Origin: Niallia sp. NCCP-28 | GTDB lineage: Bacteria > Bacillota > Bacilli > Bacillales > Cytobacillaceae | Assembly (NCBI RefSeq): GCF_023168165.1 | Contig: NZ_BQYJ01000001.1 | Span: 744,001-808,000, forward strand | Direction of reading: 5' to 3' | Length of the DNA stretch: 64,000 bases | In this document: piece after piece, positions 9,867 to 20,180 of the stretch | Position numbering within the stretch: the first letter of the stretch is position 1 | Layout of the letters: every line of letters begins with the position of its first letter | Notes under the pieces: model-generated | Seen by the model: only the letters and a program-made list of their open reading frames with translations | Databases searched by the model: none | Told to the model about the DNA's origin: nothing | Made by a program: the position numbers and the translations under genes

Positions 9867-10517
9867 TTATTCTGCTTCGAGAATTTTTTTTCCGTATCCT
9901 GCAAGCATATGATCCGGCTGGATGGCTAATGCTTTATCAAACATTTCCATCGCACGCTCTCCTTGCTCTTTAAATCCATATGCAACACCTAAATTATAAT
10001 AAGCATCTGCATGGAACTCATCTATTTGAACACAGCGATTAAACTGTTCGATTGCTTCATCGATGTATTCAGCTTGTGCAAGACATAGACCTAGCTGAAA
10101 ATACGCCTCTGCATCCTGATCATTTAATTCTACCGCTCGTTGCAGATAAGGAATCGCAAATGTCGATTGTTCTAGCCCAACCAGTGTCAGTCCCAGCATA
10201 AAAAAAGTATCACTATTTTCCAAACCTTTATTAATAGCTGCTTCAAACATCTCTTTTGCTTCTATTAACTGTTCCTGCTCAAAATAAACATTTCCTGCAC
10301 TATAATAAGCAGCAGCAGCATTTTCATCTATTTCTATTGCTTTTTTATAAAAAGTCAAGGCTCTTTCCTGATCTCCTAATGCAGATAATACATTTCCAAA
10401 ATTAATGTAGGATATAGGATTATTAGGTTCCTTTTCAATTTCTTCCATAAATACTTTTGCTGCTTCTTCCCATTTTCCTTCTTGCATATATTGAATACCT
10501 AATTGATTATTTTCCAC
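9867..10517 (-). CDS. yrrB: TPR repeat protein YrrB
   Basis: A 216-residue protein made almost entirely of about six tetratricopeptide repeats, with typical units such as AYYSAGNVYFEQEQLIEAKE and ADAYYNLGVAYGFKEQGERA. Such proteins are interaction scaffolds. B. subtilis YrrB has a known TPR crystal structure, but its partner is not established. No signal peptide or membrane segment is seen. The gene sits between mnmA and recD2 in the conserved order. Confidence 0.92.
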   Translation of the reverse strand: MENNQLGIQYMQEGKWEEAAKVFMEEIEKEPNNPISYINFGNVLSALGDQERALTFYKKAIEIDENAAAAYYSAGNVYFEQEQLIEAKEMFEAAINKGLENSDTFFMLGLTLVGLEQSTFAIPYLQRAVELNDQDAEAYFQLGLCLAQAEYIDEAIEQFNRCVQIDEFHADAYYNLGVAYGFKEQGERAMEMFDKALAIQPDHMLAGYGKKILEAE

Positions 10518-10763
10518 TTAAAACACTCCATTTCTATGTACAAAGTATAGCATATTTATTCTTTTGGCTATCTCTTTCGCCTCGTTATTCGCTTTATTGC
10601 AATGCATTGGCGAACTATTCAAAAACCATTTTATCATATCATCTACTATTAGCATCTTATACAAAAAAAAGAAACATTAAATGCCAGCCCATAATTTTCC
10701 TCAAAAGCAATTGCTTCTTGGAGTATAAACAAGGACTATCCTTTAATATTTCTTTAAAAATGT

Positions 10764-11894
<1,131 letters not shown>

Positions 11895-11954
11895 CTATAT
11901 CTTTTTCTGTCCTTCTATAGGGAAATTTACAGTCGAGTAATCAAGTGTTGCCTT

Positions 11955-13097
11955 TTATCTTGTTAATCTTTGTACTATTTTCCCTAATTCTTGACCTGCT
12001 TTTGTTATTTGGTCTACCGTATTATTTAAACCGAAACTAAAACGAATCGAGTTTTGTGTTCTTTCTGAATTTTCTCCAAACATGCTCACAAGTACATGTG
12101 ATGGATCAATAGAACCTGCTGTACATGCAGAACCGCTTGATGCCGCAATTCCTGCTAAATCTAGATTCACTAGCATTGCTTCTACATTTGTTCCAGGAAA
12201 GCTTAAGTTTAAAACATGTGGTAGGGATTTATCAACTAATCCGTTTGGCACATATTCTATTTGTTGTTCGTCTAGCTGCTTGATGAGAATTTGTTTATAT
12301 TGAGCAAACAATGCTCTTTTTTGCTCTCGTTCTGCCTCGGCAATTTCCACTGCTGTCTGAAACCCTGCTACTGCAGGAACATTTTCTGTTCCCGCTCTGC
12401 GTTTCCTTTCCTGTTCTCCCCCGTACAGACGAGGAGATAGGCTAATGCCATTTTCAATATATAAAAATCCAATTCCTTTTGGACCATTTATTTTATGGGA
12501 AGATACACTCAATAAATTAATATGCTGCTTTTTCACATCAATTTCTTCTAAACCATATGCTTGGACAGCATCTGTATGAAAAATGGCTTGATGATTTTTC
12601 AGCATTTCGCCAATTTCTTTAATTGGCTGCAAACTGCCTACTTCATTATTTCCATACATTATCGTAACAAGGATTGTATCTTCTCGTAATGCATGTGCAA
12701 AATCTTCCATATTAACTATTCCAAACTCATCAACAGGCAAGTACGTTACTTTATAGCCATTTTTCTCTAATTGTTCACATGCATGCAGCACAGCATGATG
12801 TTCAATTTGCGAAGTAATAATATGCTTTCCTTTATGCTTTAAGCTTTCAGCAACCCCGAAAATGGCATGATTATCTGCTTCCGTTCCGCCGCTTGTAAAT
12901 ACAATCTCTGTACTTTGAGCTCCAATGCTTTTGGCGAAAACATCTCTTGCTTTATCGACAATATTTCTTGCTTCCCGACCATATGAATGAATGCTCGACG
13001 GATTTCCAAAAACAGCGCTCATCACTTGATGCATTTTATCAATTACTTTTGGATGCATAGGGGCTGTTGCCGCATGATCCAGGTAAATTTTTCCCAA
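11955..13097 (-). CDS. yrvO: Cysteine desulfurase YrvO (IscS/NifS family)
   Basis: A PLP-dependent class V aminotransferase-fold enzyme that removes sulfur from cysteine and passes it to partner proteins. The 380-residue protein shows YLDHAATAPMHP at the start, the PLP lysine in SVSSHKINGPKG and the catalytic cysteine in SSGSACTAGS. Neighbouring mnmA points to tRNA thiolation as the main use, as in B. subtilis. I place the start at a TTG (13097) because AGGTGA lies six bases upstream; a GTG three codons earlier has no such site. The next upstream gene is cymR, the cysteine-metabolism repressor. Confidence 0.93.
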   Translation of the reverse strand: MGKIYLDHAATAPMHPKVIDKMHQVMSAVFGNPSSIHSYGREARNIVDKARDVFAKSIGAQSTEIVFTSGGTEADNHAIFGVAESLKHKGKHIITSQIEHHAVLHACEQLEKNGYKVTYLPVDEFGIVNMEDFAHALREDTILVTIMYGNNEVGSLQPIKEIGEMLKNHQAIFHTDAVQAYGLEEIDVKKQHINLLSVSSHKINGPKGIGFLYIENGISLSPRLYGGEQERKRRAGTENVPAVAGFQTAVEIAEAEREQKRALFAQYKQILIKQLDEQQIEYVPNGLVDKSLPHVLNLSFPGTNVEAMLVNLDLAGIAASSGSACTAGSIDPSHVLVSMFGENSERTQNSIRFSFGLNNTVDQITKAGQELGKIVQRLTR

Positions 13098-13170
13098 TTC
13101 ATTCACCTACTATATATAATTATACTTATATTTTGCATAAACAACCATAATGGTTTATTTTCTCCACTAC

Positions 13171-13593
13171 TTAAATATAGAACATATAAGAATCTGGCAT
13201 ATTTCCATCTTCTTTATAATTCGCTAAATCCTTAATCGTTGTACCGTCTAATACATCTTTTACTGCATCTCTAATTTTCATCCATAGAGCTTTTTTTGCT
13301 GGTTCTTCATCCTCTAATCCTTCTACCGGACTAATAGGACCTTCTAATGTTCGAATAATGTCTCCAGCTGTGATTTTTTCCGGATCATCTCCTAAAACAT
13401 ATCCTCCATATGCCCCGCGTATGCTTCTGACAAAACCTGCATTTCGCAGTGGTGCAACCAATTGTTCTAAATAATGTTCAGATAAATTATTAGATTGCGC
13501 AATTGTTTTAAGTGAAATTGGTCCTTCTCCATGTTTTTTTGCAAGTTCCATCATGATGGTTAATCCGTAACGACCTTTTGTTGAGATTTTCAT
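13171..13593 (-). CDS. cymR: Rrf2-family cysteine metabolism repressor CymR
   Basis: CymR represses genes of sulfur and cysteine metabolism, and in B. subtilis it acts in complex with the cysteine synthase CysK. The 140-residue protein begins MKISTKGRYGLTIMMELA, the classic Rrf2 winged-helix start, and contains LSEHYLEQLVAPLRNAG and IRGAYGGYVLG for DNA contact. No iron-sulfur cysteine cluster is present, which fits CymR rather than IscR. The start at 13593 follows AAAGGAGG at good spacing; the extra upstream residues in a longer frame are unlikely to be translated. It lies just upstream of yrvO-mnmA. Confidence 0.95.
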   Translation of the reverse strand: MKISTKGRYGLTIMMELAKKHGEGPISLKTIAQSNNLSEHYLEQLVAPLRNAGFVRSIRGAYGGYVLGDDPEKITAGDIIRTLEGPISPVEGLEDEEPAKKALWMKIRDAVKDVLDGTTIKDLANYKEDGNMPDSYMFYI

Positions 13594-14087
13594 CACTATT
13601 CCTCCTTTATTTTCATTAAGTATATAAATATTTTCTATGAAATAGTAAATGCCGGCTGTAGATAAACATTTTCGATTTAGCCTGAAAGTCAGCATTTTTT
13701 ATTTTGTCTACACACTCTATATTTATCTATAAACTAGTAAATGGCTCTATGTTTTTTTCCAATGCAGCTCCTGCTTATTTATCAACCGTTTTAATCTATT
13801 ATGGCAAAGCGACACTAACAATTGGGATTTTGCTGCAAAAATTTTTTGTATAGCGAAAAGAGACAAACACGATTATACCATAATTCGACATTATCTGCGG
13901 TTTGCTTACCTGACAATAAAATATAAATTTTTCTCTTATAGTATTTCCAATCTATTTAATAGGATATCATATTTATATTATTATTGTCTTTTTAAGAGCA
14001 TTCTTTTATGGAACACTTGCTTCAAATAAAACAAAGCTGTCATAAATAAGACAGCTCTTCTTGCTCTATGTATCATTTTCTTTTGCC
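13594..14087. other. Intergenic region between cymR and the amidohydrolase gene
   Basis: About 490 bases without a supported gene. The right end holds the terminator of the M20 gene. The left end should hold the cymR promoter, but I could not assign boxes with confidence. In B. subtilis rarA comes next after cymR, so this gap marks the left edge of inserted DNA. Confidence 0.5.
14023..14057 (-). terminator. Terminator after the M20 amidohydrolase gene
   Basis: The minus strand reads GAGCTGTC, an eight-base loop, GACAGCTT and then TGTTTTATTT. Confidence 0.8.
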
Positions 14088-15230
14088 TTATGGATTTTGG
14101 AGCAGCTTGCTTGTGGCAAGCACCATGACTTTAATGCCATTTAATAAACTGTCTAAATTAAAAGACATATTAGGGTGATGAAGACCTGGCTGCAAGTCGC
14201 TTCCTAACCCAATCATAGTAGCTTTCAGCTGTCTTTTATGGTGGTAATAAAAATGAAAGTCTTCTCCACCTGGCGTTATTGGTGGTGGGACTAGATTATC
14301 CTCTCCAAGCATTTCAACGATGCTTTCTGCTACAGTTTTCTCCATATCTGCATTAGGGTTTGCCGCTACCATTTCGGCAAGAATCTCCACCTCTACCTTT
14401 GCACCATTTGCTTCTCCCGCATTTATAATTGCCTTTTTCAGCTTTTGGAGCAGTTCCTGCATTGCTTCATTTGTTTGCGCCCTTATATCAATGCCGAATT
14501 CTCCATAATCAGGAATTATATTAAAGTTTTTCCCTCCTGCTTGTGCATATGTCATTTTAATGGTAGAAGGAACTGCTGGATTAAACGGAATCGACCGGAT
14601 TGTTGTATTAATCAATGATAGGCTATCAATGACATTAACCCCTAAATGATGACGGGCAGCATGTGCTTGCACTCCAAATATTCTTCCTTTTAAAATAGTG
14701 GAAGCACCATGATAAATAGCAGCAGAACAATTTGGAAACCTCATTTCTTGAATAGGCCTTACATGAAGTCCTAGCAAGTAATCAATATCATCGATTACTC
14801 CCTTCCTCAATAAAGATAAAGCCCCTCCTCCAGTTTCTTCTGCAGGCTGAAAAATACTTTTAATCAGCCCTTTTGATTCCATGCCTAATTCTTTTAAACA
14901 TTTTAATGCAAATATCAAAATCGTCATATGCCCATCATGGCCGCAAGAATGGTTTGCCTTCCAGGTGCCATTCACATTCTGCCATAATGCATCCATATCT
15001 GTTCTTAATCCAACAACAGGCCCTGCTTCTTTTTTGCCAAAATAGCCAATTACTCCCGTTTGATCAGAAAAACGAGTATATGGTATTTGCAGTTGTTTAA
15101 GCTGCTTGCATATAAAATCCGTTGTGTGTTTCTCTTCCCAGCTAATCTCCCCATTTTGGTGCAAATAATGATACATTTCTTTCACTTCTTTTTCATAGCT
15201 GTCCACTAAAGCATGTATTTTTGCTTGCAT
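14088..15230 (-). CDS. M20-family amidohydrolase (N-acyl-amino-acid hydrolase type)
   Basis: A 380-residue zinc hydrolase of the M20D/IAA-aminohydrolase group, which removes N-acyl groups from amino acids. Metal-binding motifs are visible: RTDMDAL, HSCGHDGHMT, FQPAEETGGGA, LGLHVRP and the late GGEDFHFY. A dimerisation lid occupies about residues 180-290. The start at 15230 (MQAKIHAL) follows GGAGGTGG. The racemase gene lies 89 bases upstream on the same strand. In Geobacillus an enolase-superfamily N-succinylamino-acid racemase works with an M20 desuccinylase to convert D- to L-amino acids, and this pair is arranged the same way. The actual acyl group here is inference. The gene is absent from this position in B. 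subtilis. Confidence 0.85.
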   Translation of the reverse strand: MQAKIHALVDSYEKEVKEMYHYLHQNGEISWEEKHTTDFICKQLKQLQIPYTRFSDQTGVIGYFGKKEAGPVVGLRTDMDALWQNVNGTWKANHSCGHDGHMTILIFALKCLKELGMESKGLIKSIFQPAEETGGGALSLLRKGVIDDIDYLLGLHVRPIQEMRFPNCSAAIYHGASTILKGRIFGVQAHAARHHLGVNVIDSLSLINTTIRSIPFNPAVPSTIKMTYAQAGGKNFNIIPDYGEFGIDIRAQTNEAMQELLQKLKKAIINAGEANGAKVEVEILAEMVAANPNADMEKTVAESIVEMLGEDNLVPPPITPGGEDFHFYYHHKRQLKATMIGLGSDLQPGLHHPNMSFNLDSLLNGIKVMVLATSKLLQNP

Positions 15231-15319
15231 TATCCACCTCCTCCCTCTTTTTATATGGAACGGAAAAAGCACTAATTCATGCCGCTTTTTCTTAAAATCA
15301 ATTTATCGCTAAACATCGG

Positions 15320-16432
15320 TTAATTTTTATATATTTTTCTGCTTATTCGATACTTTTTTACGTTTTGTTCCTTTAGTTCATAGCCAATTCCAGGAGCGGC
15401 TGGAACTTGTATCGTTCCTGGTTTTGATAGAACTACTTCTGGATAAATAATGTCTTCATGCCAATATCGGTTTGATGCAGATGTATCTCCTGCAATAGTA
15501 AAATTGGCTAGAGATGTGATTGCAATATTATGTGCACGGCCAATGCCCCCCTCTAACATTCCTCCACACCAAACTGGAATATTATTTTCTGCACATAAAT
15601 CATGTATTTTTTTTGCTTCAGACAGTCCTCCTACCCTGCCGATTTTAATATTAATAACTTGGCAGCTTCCTAACTCGATTGCTTTGCGGGCATCTTCGCT
15701 TGAATTGATGCTTTCATCTAAACAAATAGGTGTTGTCAGCTGTTTTTGCAATTTCCCATGGTCCACAATATCATCAAACCCTAAAGGCTGTTCAATCATC
15801 AGCAATTTTAACGGATCTAGTTTTTGCAATTTATTTGTATCTTGTAAAGTATATGCTGAATTTGCATCAGCCATTAACGGAATATTATATCCAAATCGCT
15901 CTCTGATTTTTTGCAGTGGTTCTATATCATAATCCGGTTTAATCTTCACTTTAATTTTTTTATACCCTTCTTGCAGAAAATGTTCTACCTTTCCAAGAAG
16001 ATCCTCTATCGACTTTTCAATGCCGATGCTGACTCCGACATCAATCTCTTTTCGGCTTCCGCCAAGAGCGTGTGCAAGGGATACGCCTTTTTGTTTACTG
16101 TACAGATCCCAAACTGCACCTTCTAACGCTGCTTTCGCCATATTGTTTCTGCGAATAGGGGCAAAAATAGTTGTTATATCATCTGGATGATTAATAGTAT
16201 GGCGAAACAATAAGGGGATTAGAAATTGATCAAGCATATAGGAAATCGTTCCAGTGGTTTCTTCTGTATAAGTGGGATCTGGAAGCGCCACCGACTCTCC
16301 ATAACCGATATATTCGCCACTATACATTTGAATAACAAGAAAATCTTTTTCAAGCATTCTGCCAAAACTTGTTTCAAATGGATGGACTAACGGCATTTTT
16401 ATATGGTCGATAATTATTTTGTCTATTTTCAT
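15320..16432 (-). CDS. Enolase-superfamily N-acylamino-acid racemase / o-succinylbenzoate synthase-like
   Basis: A 370-residue member of the OSBS/N-succinylamino-acid racemase family. Catalytic features are visible: the KxK motif in KIKVKIKPDYD, metal ligands in MADANSAY, MIEQPL and CLDESI, and the second catalytic lysine in INIKIGRVGG. An N-terminal capping domain covers about the first 120 residues. The family includes both menaquinone OSBS (MenC) and racemases. The neighbour is an M20 acyl-amino-acid hydrolase and no men genes are near, so I favour racemase; sequence alone does not exclude OSBS activity. ATG at 16432 follows AGAGGTG. Confidence 0.85.
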   Translation of the reverse strand: MKIDKIIIDHIKMPLVHPFETSFGRMLEKDFLVIQMYSGEYIGYGESVALPDPTYTEETTGTISYMLDQFLIPLLFRHTINHPDDITTIFAPIRRNNMAKAALEGAVWDLYSKQKGVSLAHALGGSRKEIDVGVSIGIEKSIEDLLGKVEHFLQEGYKKIKVKIKPDYDIEPLQKIRERFGYNIPLMADANSAYTLQDTNKLQKLDPLKLLMIEQPLGFDDIVDHGKLQKQLTTPICLDESINSSEDARKAIELGSCQVINIKIGRVGGLSEAKKIHDLCAENNIPVWCGGMLEGGIGRAHNIAITSLANFTIAGDTSASNRYWHEDIIYPEVVLSKPGTIQVPAAPGIGYELKEQNVKKYRISRKIYKN

Positions 16433-16489
16433 TCTTTTTCACCTCTATTAATTTTGTTTTGTGCTTCTCATTATTTCTTCCGGCATAAT

Positions 16490-16606
16490 AAAATGGACCT
16501 GTCCTTTTAAGAGCAGCCCCATTTTTATTTAGCAGCATTTTATCATTCTCCGGCAGAAGACTCCCACTTCAAGCATGAGCTAAGTGGCGGGTAGTTCAAA
16601 CTTAGA
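16490..16606. repeat. Intergenic palindrome resembling IS200/IS605-type ends
   Basis: Between rarA and the racemase gene lies a near-palindrome (CCCACTT, about 13 bases, AAGTGG) at about 16561-16590, next to CCGGCAGAAGACTCCCACTT. Similar subterminal hairpins occur at ends of IS200/IS605 elements in Bacillaceae. No transposase remains. The assignment rests on my memory of such ends and is weak. Confidence 0.35.
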
Positions 16607-17899
16607 TTATTCCTGTTTCCCTTGACGGAATCTTGCTAATTTTTCATAAATGGCCCCGAGTTTTTTTTCTTCTCCAGCTTCTATCGGCTCATAAAACTGT
16701 GTACCTGCTATATTTTCTGGTAAATACTGTTGATTTACCCAGCCCCCAAATGTACCGATTGGAAAATCATGGGGATAAATATAGCCAACATGTCCTAATG
16801 CTTTTGCTCCTTGATAGTGTCCATCCCTAAGATGCATGGGAATTTCCCCAACATGTCCTTCACGAATGGCGGCAATTGCTTTATCTAGTGCAAGATAAGC
16901 AGAATTTGATTTAGAAGATAAACACATTTCTACAACAGCTACAGCTAGCGGGATCCTTGCTTCTGGCAGTCCCAGTCTTTCGCTTGCCATAACCGCTGCT
17001 AAAATATTATTTCCTACAGAAGTATTGGCAAGACCAATATCTTCATAAGCGATTACTACTAATCGGCGGTTAAGTGCCACTAAATCTCCTGTTTCAATTA
17101 AATGGGCTAAATAATAAAGAGCCGCATCTACATCACTTCCTCTAATGCTTTTTTGCAAACAGGATAATAGATTATAAAAATGAGAGCCTTTTTTATCTCC
17201 ATAGACTCCTACTTTATCAATCATTTGTTCCACTGTTTCATCTGTCACTATAAAAACTTCCCCTTTTTTATCAGAAGAATATACAATGGACTCAAGTAGG
17301 GTTAAAGATTTTCTCGCATCTCCATTTGTGCCTGCTGCAATACTTTTTATTTGCTTTTCCGTTATTTCTATGGAAAGATTACCCAGTCCTTTTTCTTTTT
17401 CTTTAATGGCACGATGCAGTAGCTCCTCTATATCTTGAGCTGTCAGCCGCTTCAGCTGCTTTATTTGTCCGCATCTGCTTCTAATCGCTGGATTTACGTC
17501 GTGAAAAGGGTTTTCCGTCGTAGCGCCTATCAATACAATATCTCCACGTTCTACATGTGGCAGCAAATAATCTTGCTGAGCTTTATTAAAACGATGGATT
17601 TCATCTAAAAATAAAATTACTTTTCCCGTTAATCTCGCTTCATCCACCACATGCTCTACATCTTTTTTGCCCGCGGTTGTTGCATTTAATGCAATAAAGG
17701 GCAGATTGGTTGTGCCTGCAATGGCAAACGCTATCGATGTTTTTCCAATCCCAGGTTCTCCGTACAGAAGCATTGATGGAACATGACCATTTTTAATCAT
17801 TTTATATAAATTTGTTTGCTTTCCGATAACATCTTTTTGGCCAACGATTTCTTCAAGTATGGTCGGCCTCATTCGATAAGCAAGCGGCTCACCGTTCAT
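16607..17899 (-). CDS. rarA: Replication-associated recombination protein RarA (MgsA)
   Basis: RarA is a clamp-loader-like AAA+ ATPase acting at stalled replication forks. The 430-residue protein has Walker A LLYGEPGIGKTS, Walker B ILFLDEIHRFNK and the sensor region IGATTENPFHDVNPA in the first 170 residues. The C-terminal tetramerisation region includes VVIAYEDIGLA and the conserved HYQGAKALGHVGYIYPHDFP. The start at 17899 (MNGEPLAYRMRP) follows AAGGTG. In B. subtilis the gene is next to cymR; here an amidohydrolase-racemase pair separates them. Confidence 0.96.
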   Translation of the reverse strand: MNGEPLAYRMRPTILEEIVGQKDVIGKQTNLYKMIKNGHVPSMLLYGEPGIGKTSIAFAIAGTTNLPFIALNATTAGKKDVEHVVDEARLTGKVILFLDEIHRFNKAQQDYLLPHVERGDIVLIGATTENPFHDVNPAIRSRCGQIKQLKRLTAQDIEELLHRAIKEKEKGLGNLSIEITEKQIKSIAAGTNGDARKSLTLLESIVYSSDKKGEVFIVTDETVEQMIDKVGVYGDKKGSHFYNLLSCLQKSIRGSDVDAALYYLAHLIETGDLVALNRRLVVIAYEDIGLANTSVGNNILAAVMASERLGLPEARIPLAVAVVEMCLSSKSNSAYLALDKAIAAIREGHVGEIPMHLRDGHYQGAKALGHVGYIYPHDFPIGTFGGWVNQQYLPENIAGTQFYEPIEAGEEKKLGAIYEKLARFRQGKQE

Positions 17900-18091
17900 T
17901 ACTAACACCTTCTTATAACTTGCATCTTTTTTCTTATTATAACGCAGCAATAACAGAAAGGAAAAAAACAGGCATTCTAAATATATCCCCCTTTTTAGCA
18001 GTAAAAGGACCTTTTTTCATTAGGCTCTTTTATGGCTACTTCTCCGGCGGTCATTTTGTGGTTATTCGCTTCCTCTCCAAAATAAAAAGAA

Positions 18092-18286
18092 GGGGCTGTT
18101 AAACTATCCTGTTGATTTCCACTCCGCAAAGTGCCAAAATCCATCCTAAACAGTACCTAACTTTTTTTCAAATTACATACAAAAACACCGTCTTTTCTTG
18201 TAAAATAAATAGAAATCAAAAAAGAGGAAGAAAAACAACTTGTTTTTCTTCCTCTTTTTTGATTTTAGGACTTATTAGACAGCCCC
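18092..18286. repeat. MITE-like element, short copy
   Basis: A 195-bp element with terminal inverted repeats (GGGGCTGTTAAA at the left; TTAGACAGCCCC at the right, read as GGGGCTGTCTAA on the other strand). Nearly all of it matches the element at 997-1278, but it lacks the GC-rich block of that copy. An inner long hairpin (AGAGGAAGAAAAACAA and its complement, A/T-flanked) resembles a two-way terminator and would stop transcription leaving rarA or the ABC operon. It has no coding capacity. Confidence 0.75.
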
Positions 18287-18295
18287 GTCTATATC

Positions 18296-19249
18296 TTACG
18301 CAGCAACATCCCGTTTATTAAATACAAAAAACGCCAAAAGGTGGAACAGACAAAAATACAAAATCAGCATAATAATGGAAAAAGTTATCGTCATACCGCT
18401 CACCATTGGAACTCCATCAAAGTAGCGAAGTAAATCTGTATTGGCAAATAAAATATATTTCGCCCACTCAAATCTGCTTGCTAAAAGCATGGTTGCTGTT
18501 GATCCCATAAACATTAAGAAAATCGATACGCCAATAGCTAGGGAACTATTGCGGAAAACAGTTGAAATCATAAATGCCATCGTAGACAACATCAGCATAC
18601 TTACTGAATTAAATCCATAATAGACAATAAGATGAACAATCATGCTTTGCTCTTTCACCACTCCATTATAATAGGTTAAATAGGGATAACTTTCTTCTGG
18701 TAATCCAAATAAGATAGCTCCTAGCATAAAGGAAAATAGAAATAAGACAATTAATAGAAGCAAACCAAAAGCAATGATCATGATATACTTTGATAATAAA
18801 ATTTTTGTTCTGCTGATTGGTCTAATAAGAAGCAATTTAACAGTGCCCCAGTTAAATTCATTTGCAACAATTCCTGCGGCAATAATAATGGTAAAAAGTG
18901 CGGCAAGAGAAATAAGCTGAGAACTGTCTGAGACAAAATCCCATGCCGAATAATCAGTATTTGTGGAAATATCGTGTTTGATCCGATACTCATTTAAGGC
19001 AATTTGCTGCTTATAATAATTAACGGATTCTTTCGGAAGCGCCTCATCCTTTAGCTGTTCTTTGTATCCTTTATTTTCTAATTCAAGACCATGTTTCCAG
19101 TTCTCATTATTAGGGACCGTTAAACCATACTCCTGATATTTTGTAAATATGCCGATTGCTGCAACTGCTAATAGGATTATGCCGATCATCACAATGGTTG
19201 CAGGCCGTCTCCAAATTTTCATCCATTCATTTCTGACAAGTGCAATCAT
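18296..19249 (-). CDS. yhcI: ABC-2 type permease, YhcI-like
   Basis: A 317-residue membrane protein. One N-terminal transmembrane helix (residues about 17-35) is followed by a large extracellular loop (about 40-105) and five further helices, the layout of ABC-2 permeases of the YhcI type. Its ATG overlaps the stop of the upstream ATPase gene by four bases (ATGA), so translation is probably coupled. It is the last gene of a five-gene operon matching B. subtilis yhcEFGHI in order and sizes. The substrate is unknown. Confidence 0.82.
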   Translation of the reverse strand: MIALVRNEWMKIWRRPATIVMIGIILLAVAAIGIFTKYQEYGLTVPNNENWKHGLELENKGYKEQLKDEALPKESVNYYKQQIALNEYRIKHDISTNTDYSAWDFVSDSSQLISLAALFTIIIAAGIVANEFNWGTVKLLLIRPISRTKILLSKYIMIIAFGLLLLIVLFLFSFMLGAILFGLPEESYPYLTYYNGVVKEQSMIVHLIVYYGFNSVSMLMLSTMAFMISTVFRNSSLAIGVSIFLMFMGSTATMLLASRFEWAKYILFANTDLLRYFDGVPMVSGMTITFSIIMLILYFCLFHLLAFFVFNKRDVAA

Positions 19250-20160
19250 TCCCCTTCCTCCCCTCTAGTTACTTCTAAAAAACGATCTTCTAATGTTTTG
19301 GATATTTTTTTTATTCCATAAATATCAATTTCACCTTCAACAAACTTGCGAATTATTGCTGGTATATCTTCTTTTGAAAAAGTTCCTTCAATATATAAAT
19401 CATTAATGGCCGCTTTTGATTGAGGAAAATATTTCTGAATGAGCTTTAGTGCCTCCTCTTTTCGATTCACCTCTATCTCATATATTTTTTCCGTGTTGCC
19501 GACAAAGTCTTTTACTAATTGTACGTCGACCAATTTTCCGCCTTGAATAATGCCGATGCGGTCACACATCATTTCCATTTCAGATAGTAAATGGCTAGAA
19601 ACAATAACTGCCATATTGCGATTTCTTGCAAGCATCCGCAAATGATCACGAATTTCTCGAATGCCCGCAGGATCTAATCCGTTTGTCGGCTCATCTAAAA
19701 TCAAAACTTTTGGATCATGAAGCAAACTTTGCGCGAGTCCCAAACGCTGTCTCATCCCTAGAGAATAGGTGCGGACCTTATCATGGATTCGGTCAGTTAA
19801 GCCAACAAGCTCCACCACTTCCATTATTTTTTCTTTTGTTATGCCCTTCATCATGCGAGCATAATGAAGCAAATTATGATAACCGCTTAAAAATTTATAC
19901 ATTTCTGGATTTTCAACAATTGCTCCAATATGCTGGACTGCTTTCTCAAAGTTTTTCTTTACACTCTGCTGGCATATATAAATATCTCCATCACTAATAT
20001 CGATTAATCCTACCATCATTCGAATAGTTGTGGTTTTTCCCGCTCCATTTGGCCCAAGAAAACCAAATACTTCCCCTTCTTCCACATTAAAACTTAAGGA
20101 ATCAATTATCTTTTTTCCTTTTATTACCTTTGATACATTTTTTATTTCTACCAAACTCAA
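19246..20160 (-). CDS. yhcH: ABC transporter ATPase, YhcH-like
   Basis: A 304-residue ATPase of the bacitracin-export/ABC-2 type. Walker A is FGFLGPNGAGKTTTIRM, the signature is YSLGMRQRLGLA, Walker B is VLILDEPTNGLDP and the H-loop is VIVSSHLL. The C-terminal third is the extra domain common to YhcH-like exporters. I choose a TTG start at 20160, nine bases after AAGGAGGA; the GTG three codons earlier directly abuts that site. It pairs with the membrane protein encoded next. Confidence 0.85.
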   Translation of the reverse strand: MSLVEIKNVSKVIKGKKIIDSLSFNVEEGEVFGFLGPNGAGKTTTIRMMVGLIDISDGDIYICQQSVKKNFEKAVQHIGAIVENPEMYKFLSGYHNLLHYARMMKGITKEKIMEVVELVGLTDRIHDKVRTYSLGMRQRLGLAQSLLHDPKVLILDEPTNGLDPAGIREIRDHLRMLARNRNMAVIVSSHLLSEMEMMCDRIGIIQGGKLVDVQLVKDFVGNTEKIYEIEVNRKEEALKLIQKYFPQSKAAINDLYIEGTFSKEDIPAIIRKFVEGEIDIYGIKKISKTLEDRFLEVTRGEEGE

Positions 20161-20180
20161 ATGACTCACTCCTCCTTTTT

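Noticed and set aside
15320-16432. Calling the racemase-like gene menC
   Set aside because: No menaquinone genes are nearby and the partner is an acyl-amino-acid hydrolase; the name would overstate what the sequence shows.
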